23,452 nt of DNA from JACDDK01 sp038198445 (GTDB taxonomy: Bacteria > Actinomycetota > Rubrobacteria > Rubrobacterales > Rubrobacteraceae): positions 1 through 23,452 of the forward strand of contig JBBPZZ010000035.1 in NCBI GenBank assembly GCA_038198445.1. The letters run 5' to 3'. The position numbers and the translations under genes are program-made. The notes below the pieces were generated by a model, which saw only the letters and a list, made by a program, of their open reading frames with translations, ran no database searches and was not told where the DNA came from. Below are positions 7,277 to 14,816 of this stretch, one piece after another (within the stretch, counting starts at the first letter, position 1; every line of letters starts with the position of its first letter).

Positions 7277-7722
7277 GATTTGAACTGCCCCTTAACCCAC
7301 TCGATGTTCTGCTGCAAAGTCCGTATCGTACGGTGCGGTTTGGGATCCAGATTCCTCAAAGTATTCGCCCCCGCTCCGGCCAGTATCCCACCGATTACCA
7401 GCAACACGGCGGAGATTATGAGGGCCGAGAGCCACAAGCTGAGACCGGCGATCTCGTTCAGAAAGTAGATCCCCGTGACCGAAATGAAGACCAGGAAGAG
7501 GTGCAGAAAGACCGCACCGACGACCAGAAGACCCGTCGCTACGCCAGCCTTCTTGCCGACCGGCGCAAGCTCCGTCTTCGCAAGCTCAACCTGCTTGCTC
7601 GTGAGCTCCTGAAGCTGCGGCCTAAGAGCGTCGATTATCTCCTTGATACTCCGGTCAGAAGGCTCGGGGCCTTCTCGTAGCTCCCGGCCAAACTCCGTAA
7701 TGCGCTGTTGTCCTTCCGTCAC
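7273..7722 (-). CDS. Phage holin family protein (actinobacterial Holin-X superfamily)
   Basis: A 149-residue protein with a helical N-terminal region (QLQELTSKQVELAKTEL), two membrane segments near 62-86 and 94-118, and the family's C-terminal signature RTIRTLQQNIEW at 131-142. Despite the family name there is no phage context, and a chromosomal envelope role is more likely. The start is GTG at 7720-7722, supported by AAGGAGGG at 7726-7733. The gene is first of a pair with the DUF3618 gene and is divergent from yqeC across an AT-rich spacer. Confidence 0.85.
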   Translation of the reverse strand: MTEGQQRITEFGRELREGPEPSDRSIKEIIDALRPQLQELTSKQVELAKTELAPVGKKAGVATGLLVVGAVFLHLFLVFISVTGIYFLNEIAGLSLWLSALIISAVLLVIGGILAGAGANTLRNLDPKPHRTIRTLQQNIEWVKGQFKS

Positions 7723-7733
7723 CGGCCCTCCTT

Positions 7734-7910
7734 CCTTGGAACCTTTAGCTTAATATTAACCGTTTATTACCCTCACCGCTCTGCATAGTAACTTTTCTCC
7801 GTCCCAAGACCTTCCTATCCAGTTCTTAGTTATCAAAATATCATAAAGCGCGGAATGGTGTGGTTGATGTAATATGGGCGTAGCCGTACAAGATGAGGAG
7901 TGTGTCTCCG
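7734..7910. other. AT-rich divergent spacer between the Holin-X gene and yqeC
   Basis: This spacer must hold promoters for both directions. Candidate -10-like boxes on the plus strand are TATCAA (7831-7836) and TATCAT (7839-7844), but neither has a convincing -35 partner. On the other strand the sequence around 7752-7760 (TTAATATTAA) is AT-rich without a clear pair. No gene, hairpin or repeat is resolved. Confidence 0.3.
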
Positions 7911-7927
7911 GTGGGAGAGGAGAAATT

Positions 7928-8674
7928 TTGAGACTTTATCTGGCGCTTGGTATTTCGTCCGGGGACGTGGTCGCCTTCGCTGGAGCGGGCGGAAAGTCCG
8001 GGGCGATCTTGTCAATCGCCAAAGAGCTCGCGGATGATGGCATGAAAGTTATCGTTGCTCCCACGACCAAGATGTTCCTGACCGAGACCGAGAAGGTTGG
8101 ACCGCTTATCATCACTGAAGAAGACGGAGACCCGATCTCCCGGATTAAGGCTTCTCTCGCTGAGTTTGGCGCGGTCGCCGTCGGTAGCGGACTGCTCTCA
8201 AAGAAGCGTGTCAACGGGGTGGAGCCGGACTCTGTCTCTGATCTGGCGAAGCTGGCCGACGTGGTGCTCGTCGAGGCCGACGGCTCCCGGCGGCGTCCAA
8301 TTAAGGGCACCGCGGACTACGAACCGCTCCTACCTGGCTCGTCCACGGTCGTTGTCGCCGTCGCCAACATCCACGCGCTGGGCGAGCCCGTGGATGAAGA
8401 GCGCGTGCATCGGCCTCAGCTCTTCTCAAACCTCACGGGCATTGGTCCCGGACAGAGCATCACCGCCCGCGCTTTCGCCCTGGCCCTGGCTCATGGCTCT
8501 TTGAGAGACCTGCCCGAGGGAGCCAGCGCCGCCGCGCTCCTAACCGGCGTCGAACCCGGCAGGAGCATGTCCGACGCCGCCCTGGTCACCCGCGAGCTCT
8601 GGAAGACCGGAGTAAAGAAAGTAGTACTGAGTTCCCTCCCCCAGGGATCCCCCGGACAAGTCTGGGTCCCCTAG
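7928..8674 (+). CDS. yqeC: YqeC family: putative selenium-dependent hydroxylase accessory protein
   Basis: A 248-residue protein matching YqeC, a probable nucleotide-binding accessory factor for selenium-dependent molybdenum hydroxylases. It has a P-loop-like GAGGKS at 19-24, PTTKMF at 45-50, and the signature EADGSRRRPIKG at 116-127. I chose the TTG at 7928 because it follows GGAGAGGAGA by a few bases and gives the family's usual short N terminus before GDVVAFAGAGGK. An ATG at 7874 would add 18 residues but has no ribosome site. No selenium-hydroxylase structural genes are in the window, so its partner is unknown. The stop is at 8672-8674. Confidence 0.85.
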   Translation: MRLYLALGISSGDVVAFAGAGGKSGAILSIAKELADDGMKVIVAPTTKMFLTETEKVGPLIITEEDGDPISRIKASLAEFGAVAVGSGLLSKKRVNGVEPDSVSDLAKLADVVLVEADGSRRRPIKGTADYEPLLPGSSTVVVAVANIHALGEPVDEERVHRPQLFSNLTGIGPGQSITARAFALALAHGSLRDLPEGASAAALLTGVEPGRSMSDAALVTRELWKTGVKKVVLSSLPQGSPGQVWVP

Positions 8675-8709
8675 CCCGGAACCCTGACAAAGAACTTCTC
8701 GCAACATAC

Positions 8710-8738
8710 TTGACAACGCTAAGCCGTTTATGTATCTT
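8710..8738 (+). promoter_or_regulatory. Sigma-70 promoter of the gntR-ABC operon
   Basis: A perfect -35 TTGACA (8710-8715) is followed by a 17-nt spacer and TATCTT (8733-8738, 4 of 6). Transcription would start near 8745, inside the dyad described next. Confidence 0.7.
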
Positions 8739-8759
8739 TGTATCGTAATACTAATACAA
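8738..8759 (+). promoter_or_regulatory. Probable GntR operator (inverted repeat)
   Basis: TTGTAT (8738-8743) and ATACAA (8754-8759) form a perfect 6-bp inverted repeat separated by 10 nt, directly downstream of the -10 element. A second weaker dyad, TATCG (8741-8745) with CGATA (8769-8773), overlaps it. The position over the transcription start suits autorepression by the GntR protein encoded immediately downstream, as is usual for YtrA-type regulators. Binding is inferred. Confidence 0.55.
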
Positions 8760-8780
8760 TATAACTAGCGATATGGGGAG

Positions 8781-9200
8781 GTGTCGGGTACGGCTTTGTG
8801 GTTTGACATTAATGGGCGTAGTGGGGTGCCGATCTACGTGCAGCTCGTGGAGCAGGTGCGGCACGCGGTCGAGGTTGGGAGTCTGCTGGCCGGGGATCGC
8901 TTACCGACGGTGCGGGCTCTGGCGGAGGAGTTGACCGTCGCGCCGAACACCATCGTCAAGGCGTACAACGAGTTGCAGAGGATGGATCTCATAGAGAGCC
9001 GGGCCGGGGTGGGGACGGTGGTCGCCGAGGGAGTGGGCGCCGCCGCGGACGAGCGGCGGGTAGAGGCTTTCCACGAGAGGTTGAGCGTATTGGTCAGGGA
9101 TGCCGTGGGACTGGGCATCACGGAGGACGAGCTATGGGAACGTCTGGACGCGGAGTTCGACCGCTTCCACAGCAGAGCGGTCAGTCGGGAGGAGACGTGA
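8781..9200 (+). CDS. GntR family transcriptional regulator, YtrA subfamily
   Basis: A 139-residue regulator with a winged helix-turn-helix at about 17-83: VPIYVQLVEQVRHAV, then GDRLPTVRALAEELTVAPNTIVKAY. A short C-terminal dimerisation helix region at 93-130 follows instead of a large effector domain. That size and its position before an ABC transporter define the YtrA subfamily. The start is taken as GTG 8781. The Shine-Dalgarno sequence GGGGAGG abuts this codon, so a TTG at 8796 is a possible alternative start and would cost five residues. The stop overlaps the ABC ATPase start (TGATG at 9198-9202). It probably represses its own operon in response to an unknown signal. Confidence 0.9.
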   Translation: MSGTALWFDINGRSGVPIYVQLVEQVRHAVEVGSLLAGDRLPTVRALAEELTVAPNTIVKAYNELQRMDLIESRAGVGTVVAEGVGAAADERRVEAFHERLSVLVRDAVGLGITEDELWERLDAEFDRFHSRAVSREET

Positions 9201-10154
9201 TGGAAGAGATGGTGCGTCAGGAAACCGGAGAAGCCGCCGGACTCGGGCTGGCTATAGAGATAGAGAACCTCGTCGTGAACTACGGTCGGAAGAGCGGTGG
9301 ATGGACTGAGCCTTTCCGTGCCGCGCGGGTCGGTTTATGGTTTCCTCGGACCAAACGGCGCCGGAAAGACGACGACTATAAAAACTTTGCTAGGGTTTAG
9401 TCGGCCGGATGGCGGAAGCGCGCGGGTGCTCGGCTACGACGTCGTGGGCGAGAGTCTGGAAGTGCGGGCCAGGGTAGGGTTCGCCAGTGAAGTCAATAGT
9501 CTCTACGGGGGCATGACTGTACCGGGGATCTGCAAATTCTGCCGGGACTTAAGCCGGAGTTGGAACCAGCCGCTGGTCGACCGCTACATCGGCGTCTTCG
9601 GACTACCCGGCGATGTAAAAGTCCGCAAGCTCTCCAAGGGACAGAAGGCGCAGCTTCAGCTTTGTCTCGCTCTGGGAAGCGACCCGGAGCTACTCCTCCT
9701 GGACGAGCCGACTTCCGGCCTCGACCCGGTAGCCCGGCGCGCCTTCCTCAAGGTGCTCGTCGGAGACGTAGCATCCGAGGGCAGGACGGTCTTCTTCTCA
9801 ACCCATCTCCTCTCCGACATAGAGGCCGTCGCCGATACCATCGGCATCATAAAAGGTTGCAGGCTCCTGGTGAGCGACGAATTAGACAAACTTCGCGCGA
9901 CCCACAAGACCTTCCGGCTGGTCTACGCGAAAATCCCGCCCGACGAAGAGATCCAGGCTCTCGCAGACCTGCCCGGCGTGAGGGAGGTAGAGCGCGAAGG
10001 CCGCGGCGTGCGCCTTCGGGTGCGGGGTGATACCGGGGCCGTCTTTCGGGCTTTGGAGACGCGGCCTTACCGGGTAATCGACGTAGACGGCGCGGGCATG
10101 AGTCTGGAAGACATCTTCATCGCTTACGTGGAGGAGGGCGGCAATGATCGCTAA
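9200..10154 (+). CDS. ABC transporter ATP-binding protein (YtrB/BcrA-like), frameshifted
   Basis: ATPase subunit of an ABC-2 type exporter. The reading frame opens at ATG 9200 behind GGGAGGAGA (9187-9195) and encodes IEIENLVVNYGRK in frame 2. The rest of the protein, from AVDGLSLSVPRG onward, is in frame 3. Removing one base between 9287 and 9296 restores a 317-residue protein of normal length. Walker A (GPNGAGKTT), signature (LSKGQKAQL), Walker B (LLLLDEPTSGLDP) and the switch His (FFSTH) are all intact in the second part. The gene overlaps the permease start by 11 nt. Without the correction the N-terminal strand would be missing and expression would rely on an internal GTG at 9297. It could be a sequence error or a pseudogene. 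Confidence 0.85.
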
Positions 10155-11012
10155 GGAGTGGCGGGACGCGCGGTGGAAGCTGATTGCTATCGCTTTACTG
10201 GCCGTGGCTACACTGATTTACGCCAACTTACCGACGCCTTACGAGGAGATCGTCAAGGTCGCGCGCTACAACTCTAAGGTCAATCCCGTAGACGCCGTTC
10301 CCAATGTAATTTCAAACGGCGCTGGAGCGGCCAAGCCAGGGTTGTCCGCGAAGACCATTGAGCTGCCCACCAATCCGGCTGAGATTTCCGTCGATGAGTT
10401 GTGGTCGGTTTACAGCTTCGGTGGAGGGGCGGCGATGGCGCTTCTGGCCGGACTTCTCGGCGTGGGGCTCATCTCGGGCGAGGCCGGACGGAACACTATC
10501 TTCTTGTTACTTTCCAAACCGGTCAGCCGCCGCGGCTGCTGTTGACCAAGTACGCGGCATGCGCCGCCGCGCTGCTCGCAGCCGCGGCGGGGGGTTGCCT
10601 GGTGTTGATCTTTGCAGCATGGATCAGGGGTTATCCGCTCGAAGCGGTGAGCGTAGGGGGCGTCCTTCTCTCGGTACTCTTGCTCTGGCTGGGTTCGCTC
10701 TCCATCCTGGGAGTAGCTTTGCTGGTTTCTACGATTTTCGGGGATGTGATCAAGAGCGTAGTAGTCACTGCCATAGCGATGTTACTGTTACTTTCTCCGG
10801 ACAACTGGATCAACTACGCATTCTGGAACGAGTACCACGCGATGGGCCTTTCGGATAGGTTTACTCGAGACGTGACGCTGTTCTATTACTGGTTCAGCGA
10901 GGGCGCGTTCCAGGGAGGAGGGTTTACGTGGGTCAACTTCCTTATCTGCCTGCTTGCCGCTGTCGTACCGCTACTCGCCGCGATCTGGAACTTCAACCGG
11001 AAAGCATACTGA
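10144..11012 (+). CDS. ABC-2 type transporter permease, frameshifted
   Basis: Membrane subunit partner of the ATPase upstream. ATG 10144 follows GAGGAGGGCGGCA. The N-terminal half (membrane helix near 11-28, then an extracellular loop, then GEAGRNTIFLLLSKPVSR) is in frame 1 and stops at 10543-10545. The C-terminal half (PRLLLTKYAACAAALLA, then several membrane helices, to TGA 11012) is in frame 3. One extra C in CCGCCGCGG (10527-10535) would join them into a 289-residue protein. The motif GEAGRNTIFLLLSKPVSR is typical of ABC-2 permeases. The substrate is unknown, since YtrA-linked transporters vary. Confidence 0.8.
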
Positions 11013-11042
11013 CCTACGGGAAGGTTATAGACTCCTTGCGCT

Positions 11043-11984
11043 GTGTACGGAACGGAAAAGGCAAAGATCGAGAACCGCGCCAATGCAAACGGGCGCTTCG
11101 CTCCCAGCCCGACGGGTCCGTTACACATCGGGAACCTGCGAACCGCTCTACTGGCGTGGCTGTTTGCGCGGTCGGCGGGGGCGCGGTTCCTGGTGCGGGT
11201 GGAGGACCTAGACCGCTCGCGGGTGCGTCCGGGAGTAGAAGAGGCGCAACTCGCCGACTTGCGCGTTCTGGGGCTTGACTGGGACGGGCCAGTGGAGCGG
11301 CAGTCCGAACGGATGAGATTGTACGAGGAGGCGATCTCCCATCTCGACGCTGATGGTCTTCTCTATCCCTGCTACTGCACGCGGGCGGAGATCCAGGCTT
11401 CCGCCTCCGCGCCGCACGGCATCTCCACCACCGACCGCTATCCTGGCACCTGCCGCGAGCTTACGACGTCGGAGCGTGCCGAGCGAGAAGCTGCTGGTCG
11501 TCCGCCGGCGCTACGGGTGCGGGCGGAGGAGGCTCGCGTATCTTTCGAAGATCGTCTGCTCGGCCGTTACGAGGATGAAGTGGATGACTTTGTAGTCCGC
11601 CGCAACGACGGCGCGCCCGCCTACCAGCTCGCCGTGGTAGTTGACGACGCCGCCCAGAGAGTGGGGGAAGTGGTACGCGGCGCAGACTTGCTCGACTCTA
11701 CCCCACGCCAATTGCTGCTCGCCCGCTTGCTCGGGATGCGCCCTCCGCGTTACGCCCACGTCCCGCTCGTGCTGGGACCGGACGGACGGCGCCTCGCCAA
11801 GCGTCACGGAGCGGTAACGCTTGCCGACCGGGGCGCTCTGGGTGAGGAACCGAAGGACGCGCTCGCGTGGATGGCTTGCTCTTTAGGTTTGAGCGAGAAG
11901 GGGGAGAGTGCAACCCTCGATAAACTCCTGGACCGCTTTGATCCCGCGCGTCTTCCTCGCGAGCCAGCGGTGTGGTCTCCATAA
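11043..11984 (+). CDS. gluQRS: Glutamyl-Q tRNA(Asp) synthetase
   Basis: A 313-residue paralogue of the glutamyl-tRNA synthetase catalytic core that attaches glutamate to queuosine-34 of tRNA(Asp). It lacks the anticodon-binding domain. Motifs: RFAPSPTGPLHIGNLRTAL with HIGN at 28-31, RVEDLDRSR at 52-60, a CYC (110-112) with Tyr133 and Cys137 as probable zinc ligands, and RRLAKRHG (249-256) in place of KMSKS. The start is GTG 11043, the first available after an in-frame TAG at 11028-11030. GGGAAGG lies about 18 nt upstream, rather far. It sits 30 nt after the permease gene. No queuosine synthesis gene is in the window. Confidence 0.9.
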   Translation: MYGTEKAKIENRANANGRFAPSPTGPLHIGNLRTALLAWLFARSAGARFLVRVEDLDRSRVRPGVEEAQLADLRVLGLDWDGPVERQSERMRLYEEAISHLDADGLLYPCYCTRAEIQASASAPHGISTTDRYPGTCRELTTSERAEREAAGRPPALRVRAEEARVSFEDRLLGRYEDEVDDFVVRRNDGAPAYQLAVVVDDAAQRVGEVVRGADLLDSTPRQLLLARLLGMRPPRYAHVPLVLGPDGRRLAKRHGAVTLADRGALGEEPKDALAWMACSLGLSEKGESATLDKLLDRFDPARLPREPAVWSP

Positions 11985-12018
11985 AGCGGGGGCGCTGAGC
12001 GTCAGGCGCTTGTCCGCT
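11985..12018 (+). other. Imperfect GC-rich hairpin after gluQRS
   Basis: AGCGG (11985-11989) pairs with CCGCT (12014-12018), and inside it GCGCTGA pairs with TCA plus GCGC across a single bulged G. The stem follows the gluQRS stop but has no T-tract, so it may only stabilise the 3' end or separate this gene from the next. Confidence 0.3.
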
Positions 12019-12076
12019 GGCGCTGGCGGCGCTCTGTGGTAAGTTCCTAATGGTTGGCAAGAGAAGAGGAGATCCA

Positions 12077-13258
12077 ATGGACGTGTCGCGGAAGTTGAAC
12101 GGTTTGCAGACAGAGATAGCTGACAGCTTCGGCGAGAAGATCGTCACCCTGAGACGCGACATCCACCGCGAGCCAGAGCTTGGCTTCGATACGAAAAAGA
12201 CCGCGCAGAAGGTCCTCGCCGCCCTCGACGGGCTGCCGCTGGAGGTACAGACCGGAGTAGCGGAAAATGGGATCGTGGCGACGCTGCGCGGTGACGGTGA
12301 CGGCCCCACTATCGGGCTCCGGGCGGACATGGACGCGCTGCCCATCCACGAGGAGACGGGTCTGCCGTTCGCTTCTGAAACCGATGGCAAGATGCACGCC
12401 TGCGGCCACGACGGACATACGAGTATGCTCGTCGGAGCGGCCCACGCCCTCTCGGGGATGCGGGACCGGCTGAACGGGACCGTGAAGTTCTTCTTCCAGC
12501 CTGCCGAGGAAGGTGGCGGCGGAGGGAAGGTCATGGTCGATGAAGGAGCGGCGGATGACCTCGACTCCGTCTTTGCGTTACATCTGTGGCCGGGACTGCC
12601 GTTCGGGACGGTGGCGTCGAAGGCCGGTCCCATAATGGCCGCCGCCGACAGCTTCGAGATGAAGGTAAAGGGTAAGGGCGGACACGGGGCGATGCCGCAC
12701 CTTACCGCCGACGCGATAGCCATAGCCGCGCAGGTCGTCACCGCGCTCCAGACGGTCGTCTCCAGGGAGGTGGATCCCGTCGAACCCGCCGTCGTGACCG
12801 TCGGGCAGATAGAGGCCGGCTCCGCCTTCAACATCATCCCGGAGACGGCCTGGGTCGCCGGCACCGTCCGCACCTTCAACGCCGACCTCCGCAAGCGGAT
12901 GCCCGAACGGATAGAGAGTCTGGCTCGCGGCGTCGCCGGTGGTATGCGTGGAGACGCCGAACTGGACTATACGTTCTCCTACCCCGTCACCGTGAACGAC
13001 GCGGAGGCCGCCGAACGGGTCCTGAGCGTGGCCGGAGACCTCTTCGGTGAGGAGTCCATCCTGGAGCTTCCGAACCCTTCGATGGGCGCCGAGGACTTCG
13101 CATTCTTCCTGGAGAAGATACCGGGCGCGTTCGTCTGGCTCGGTGTCGGAGAAGATGTTTCTAGTCTACATACGCCCACTTTCGCTTTCGACGAAGAGAT
13201 ATTGCCTCGCGGGTCGGCGCTACTTTCGGCGCTCGCGCTGGAGGCCCTTTCCAGATAG
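12077..13258 (+). CDS. M20 family metallopeptidase/amidohydrolase (N-acyl amino acid or hippurate hydrolase type)
   Basis: A 393-residue zinc amidohydrolase of the M20D type, which removes acyl groups from N-acyl amino acids or related amides. Metal ligands by family pattern: Cys109 and His111 in MHACGHDGH, Glu144-Glu145 in QPAEEGGGGG, His169 in ALHLWPG, and His365 in SSLHTPTF. The dimerisation domain contains GKGGHGAMPH (199-208). The C-terminal segment MGAEDFAFF is also standard. I chose ATG 12077 because AGAGGAGA lies a few bases upstream. The ATG at 12050 has no ribosome site and adds nine residues. The true substrate cannot be read from sequence. It converges on the Yip1 gene. Confidence 0.9.
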   Translation: MDVSRKLNGLQTEIADSFGEKIVTLRRDIHREPELGFDTKKTAQKVLAALDGLPLEVQTGVAENGIVATLRGDGDGPTIGLRADMDALPIHEETGLPFASETDGKMHACGHDGHTSMLVGAAHALSGMRDRLNGTVKFFFQPAEEGGGGGKVMVDEGAADDLDSVFALHLWPGLPFGTVASKAGPIMAAADSFEMKVKGKGGHGAMPHLTADAIAIAAQVVTALQTVVSREVDPVEPAVVTVGQIEAGSAFNIIPETAWVAGTVRTFNADLRKRMPERIESLARGVAGGMRGDAELDYTFSYPVTVNDAEAAERVLSVAGDLFGEESILELPNPSMGAEDFAFFLEKIPGAFVWLGVGEDVSSLHTPTFAFDEEILPRGSALLSALALEALSR

Positions 13259-13272
13259 ACCGCGGGTAGCGC

Positions 13273-13866
13273 TTACGCGCCGGGCATGTTGACGAGTAGA
13301 TCGTAGAACTCGGATGGACCGGTGAGGAGCAAAAGGATCAAGAGCACCGCGCCGAGTGGTATGAGGGTCGCGGCGGCGGCCCGGTTCCAGCCGGCGTCAA
13401 GGGTTTCTTTTATGGCTATGGTGGCGACGAGGGCGCCGTATGGAATGGCTAGTAGGGGGCCGTAGGGGACCCAACACACGAACCCTATCCCCGAGGCGTA
13501 TCCGAGCGCGCGGTAGGCCGGACCGAAGTTCCGCCGCGATGGGGCGCCGTCGAGGATGACGAGGACCAGCGCGGCCAGCCCCGCCAAGAGCAGCGGCGCG
13601 AGAACCACGGAGACCACGAGCCCGACGAACAGGGCGTAGATAAGCCCGTAGTTGAACTCCACGAGCCAGACAGCCTGTAGAGCCGCATCGAAGAGCAGGT
13701 TCAGGTACAGGATGATGGAGGCGAAAATGGTCGGCCGGATTGGACCGCCGTCCGGGTCCAGCCGCTTGAAGAACCTCCCCGGCGCGAACCACACCTCCCG
13801 CAGCGCCTCCCAAAAACCCTCCGGCGAGTGGTATCCCTGCTCCTGGTGGCCGCCCCGGCGGAACAT
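13273..13866 (-). CDS. Yip1-domain membrane protein
   Basis: A 197-residue protein with a cytoplasmic N terminus containing FWEALREVWFAPGRFFKRL, the usual opening of bacterial Yip1/YIPF-like proteins. About five hydrophobic segments follow (near 44-66, 70-90, 90-106, 122-152 and 165-183). The molecular function of bacterial members is unknown. The ATG (13864-13866) directly follows the TAG of the DUF4097 gene with no gap, so translation is coupled and the two products may act together at the membrane. Confidence 0.8.
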   Translation of the reverse strand: MFRRGGHQEQGYHSPEGFWEALREVWFAPGRFFKRLDPDGGPIRPTIFASIILYLNLLFDAALQAVWLVEFNYGLIYALFVGLVVSVVLAPLLLAGLAALVLVILDGAPSRRNFGPAYRALGYASGIGFVCWVPYGPLLAIPYGALVATIAIKETLDAGWNRAAAATLIPLGAVLLILLLLTGPSEFYDLLVNMPGA

Positions 13867-14784
13867 CTAGCCTCCCTTGCCCGTCTTCTTGGGCTTGTCT
13901 TTGGAGTTCCCGTCTTCGCGCATTACCTGGCCTATTCGCGCTTCGAGGGTAAGCTCTCTAGTATCTTCAGGGGGTAGCCTGGCGTCTATGCTGCCCGTCT
14001 CCACGGAAACCCGGCCGCCACCGGAGAACCGGCCCGAGAGGGCAACGTCTCCGGCCTCGACGCTGGTCTCCAGTGTGCCGACGACCAGGTCCTGCAGGGT
14101 TACGTCCCCGGCGCCGACCTCCAGGCGTGCCTGCCCGGTATCGGTACGCATGTTGGAGAGGGCCACGTCGCCCCGGGGAGCTTTGATCTCGACTGAGCCG
14201 CCGACCTCTTTGACCGTTACGTCGCCCGCGTCTGCCTGGACCGTCAAGCTGCCGGAAAGCCCCGTGGCCTCGACGTCGCCCGCTTCGGAGGACACATCGA
14301 CAGAGCTGCCCGATGGGACTCGAAGCACGTAATCCGCGCCGGTACCCCGGCCTCCGTCGGTCTTCAGCACGAAAGCGGATTTCTCGCGCGAGATGTCGAT
14401 CGGTACTTCGGAAGCGCTCTTCTTGGCGGCGGCGGGGTCCGAGGCCTGGGCGTGCTTCGTCACCTCGTACTGTACGGAATTAGAGTTCTTTACTCCTTCT
14501 ATCCGGATCTGACCGGGTCCATTGGTGAGCTGGATGTGAGGACGGGGGCCGGAGTCTATTGAGTTGCTGGCGACGCTGGTTCCGGGGAGAGTGTCACCGA
14601 AGGAACGCCAGATCAGGGCCGCCGCGATAATGAGCAGCGCCAGGAGCACCACGACCGCCAACAGGAGTAGCCAGGGTCCTTTTCCGCGCCGCTCTCGCCC
14701 GCGCTCCGCTTCGGGTGGGGCCGGCGGGCCGGCGGGCTCGGTCCTGCGCTCGCCGCCGCGGTCTTCTCCACTCCTGAAAGCCAC
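13867..14784 (-). CDS. DUF4097-like membrane-anchored beta-repeat protein
   Basis: A 305-residue protein: an N-terminal Pro/Arg/Glu-rich cytoplasmic tail (1-36), one membrane helix (about 37-60), then an extracytoplasmic part. That part holds regularly spaced (A/R/G)GDV or GSI turns at about 169, 187, 205, 226, 245 and 264, one every 18-21 residues, as expected of a right-handed beta-helix of the DUF4097 (putative adhesin) kind. A Lys-rich tail ends the protein. The start is GTG at 14782-14784, with only a weak AGGCGG upstream. The function is unrecognised. Related proteins often sit with membrane proteins or stress regulators, and here the partner is the Yip1 gene. Confidence 0.8.
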   Translation of the reverse strand: MAFRSGEDRGGERRTEPAGPPAPPEAERGRERRGKGPWLLLLAVVVLLALLIIAAALIWRSFGDTLPGTSVASNSIDSGPRPHIQLTNGPGQIRIEGVKNSNSVQYEVTKHAQASDPAAAKKSASEVPIDISREKSAFVLKTDGGRGTGADYVLRVPSGSSVDVSSEAGDVEATGLSGSLTVQADAGDVTVKEVGGSVEIKAPRGDVALSNMRTDTGQARLEVGAGDVTLQDLVVGTLETSVEAGDVALSGRFSGGGRVSVETGSIDARLPPEDTRELTLEARIGQVMREDGNSKDKPKKTGKGG

Positions 14785-14816
14785 CGGCCGTTACCGCCTT
14801 CCAGAGGGGGAGGCTC

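Noticed and set aside
6929..7722. Prophage remnant suggested by the holin family name
   Set aside because: Holin-X proteins are ordinary chromosomal genes in actinobacteria, and no lysin, capsid, integrase or attachment site is present.
8650..8700. Possible terminator after yqeC
   Set aside because: A short imperfect stem (GGGT with ACCC) is present, but no T-tract follows and a mismatch or bulge interrupts it.
9134..9199. Upstream extension of the ABC ATPase frame to an ATG at 9134
   Set aside because: It overlaps the GntR coding end, and ATG 9200 has a strong ribosome site and the usual TGATG coupling.
11698..12894. Long minus-strand open frame (398 codons) opposite gluQRS and the M20 gene
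   Set aside because: It is low-complexity Ser/Pro/Arg translation antisense to two genes with full catalytic motifs.
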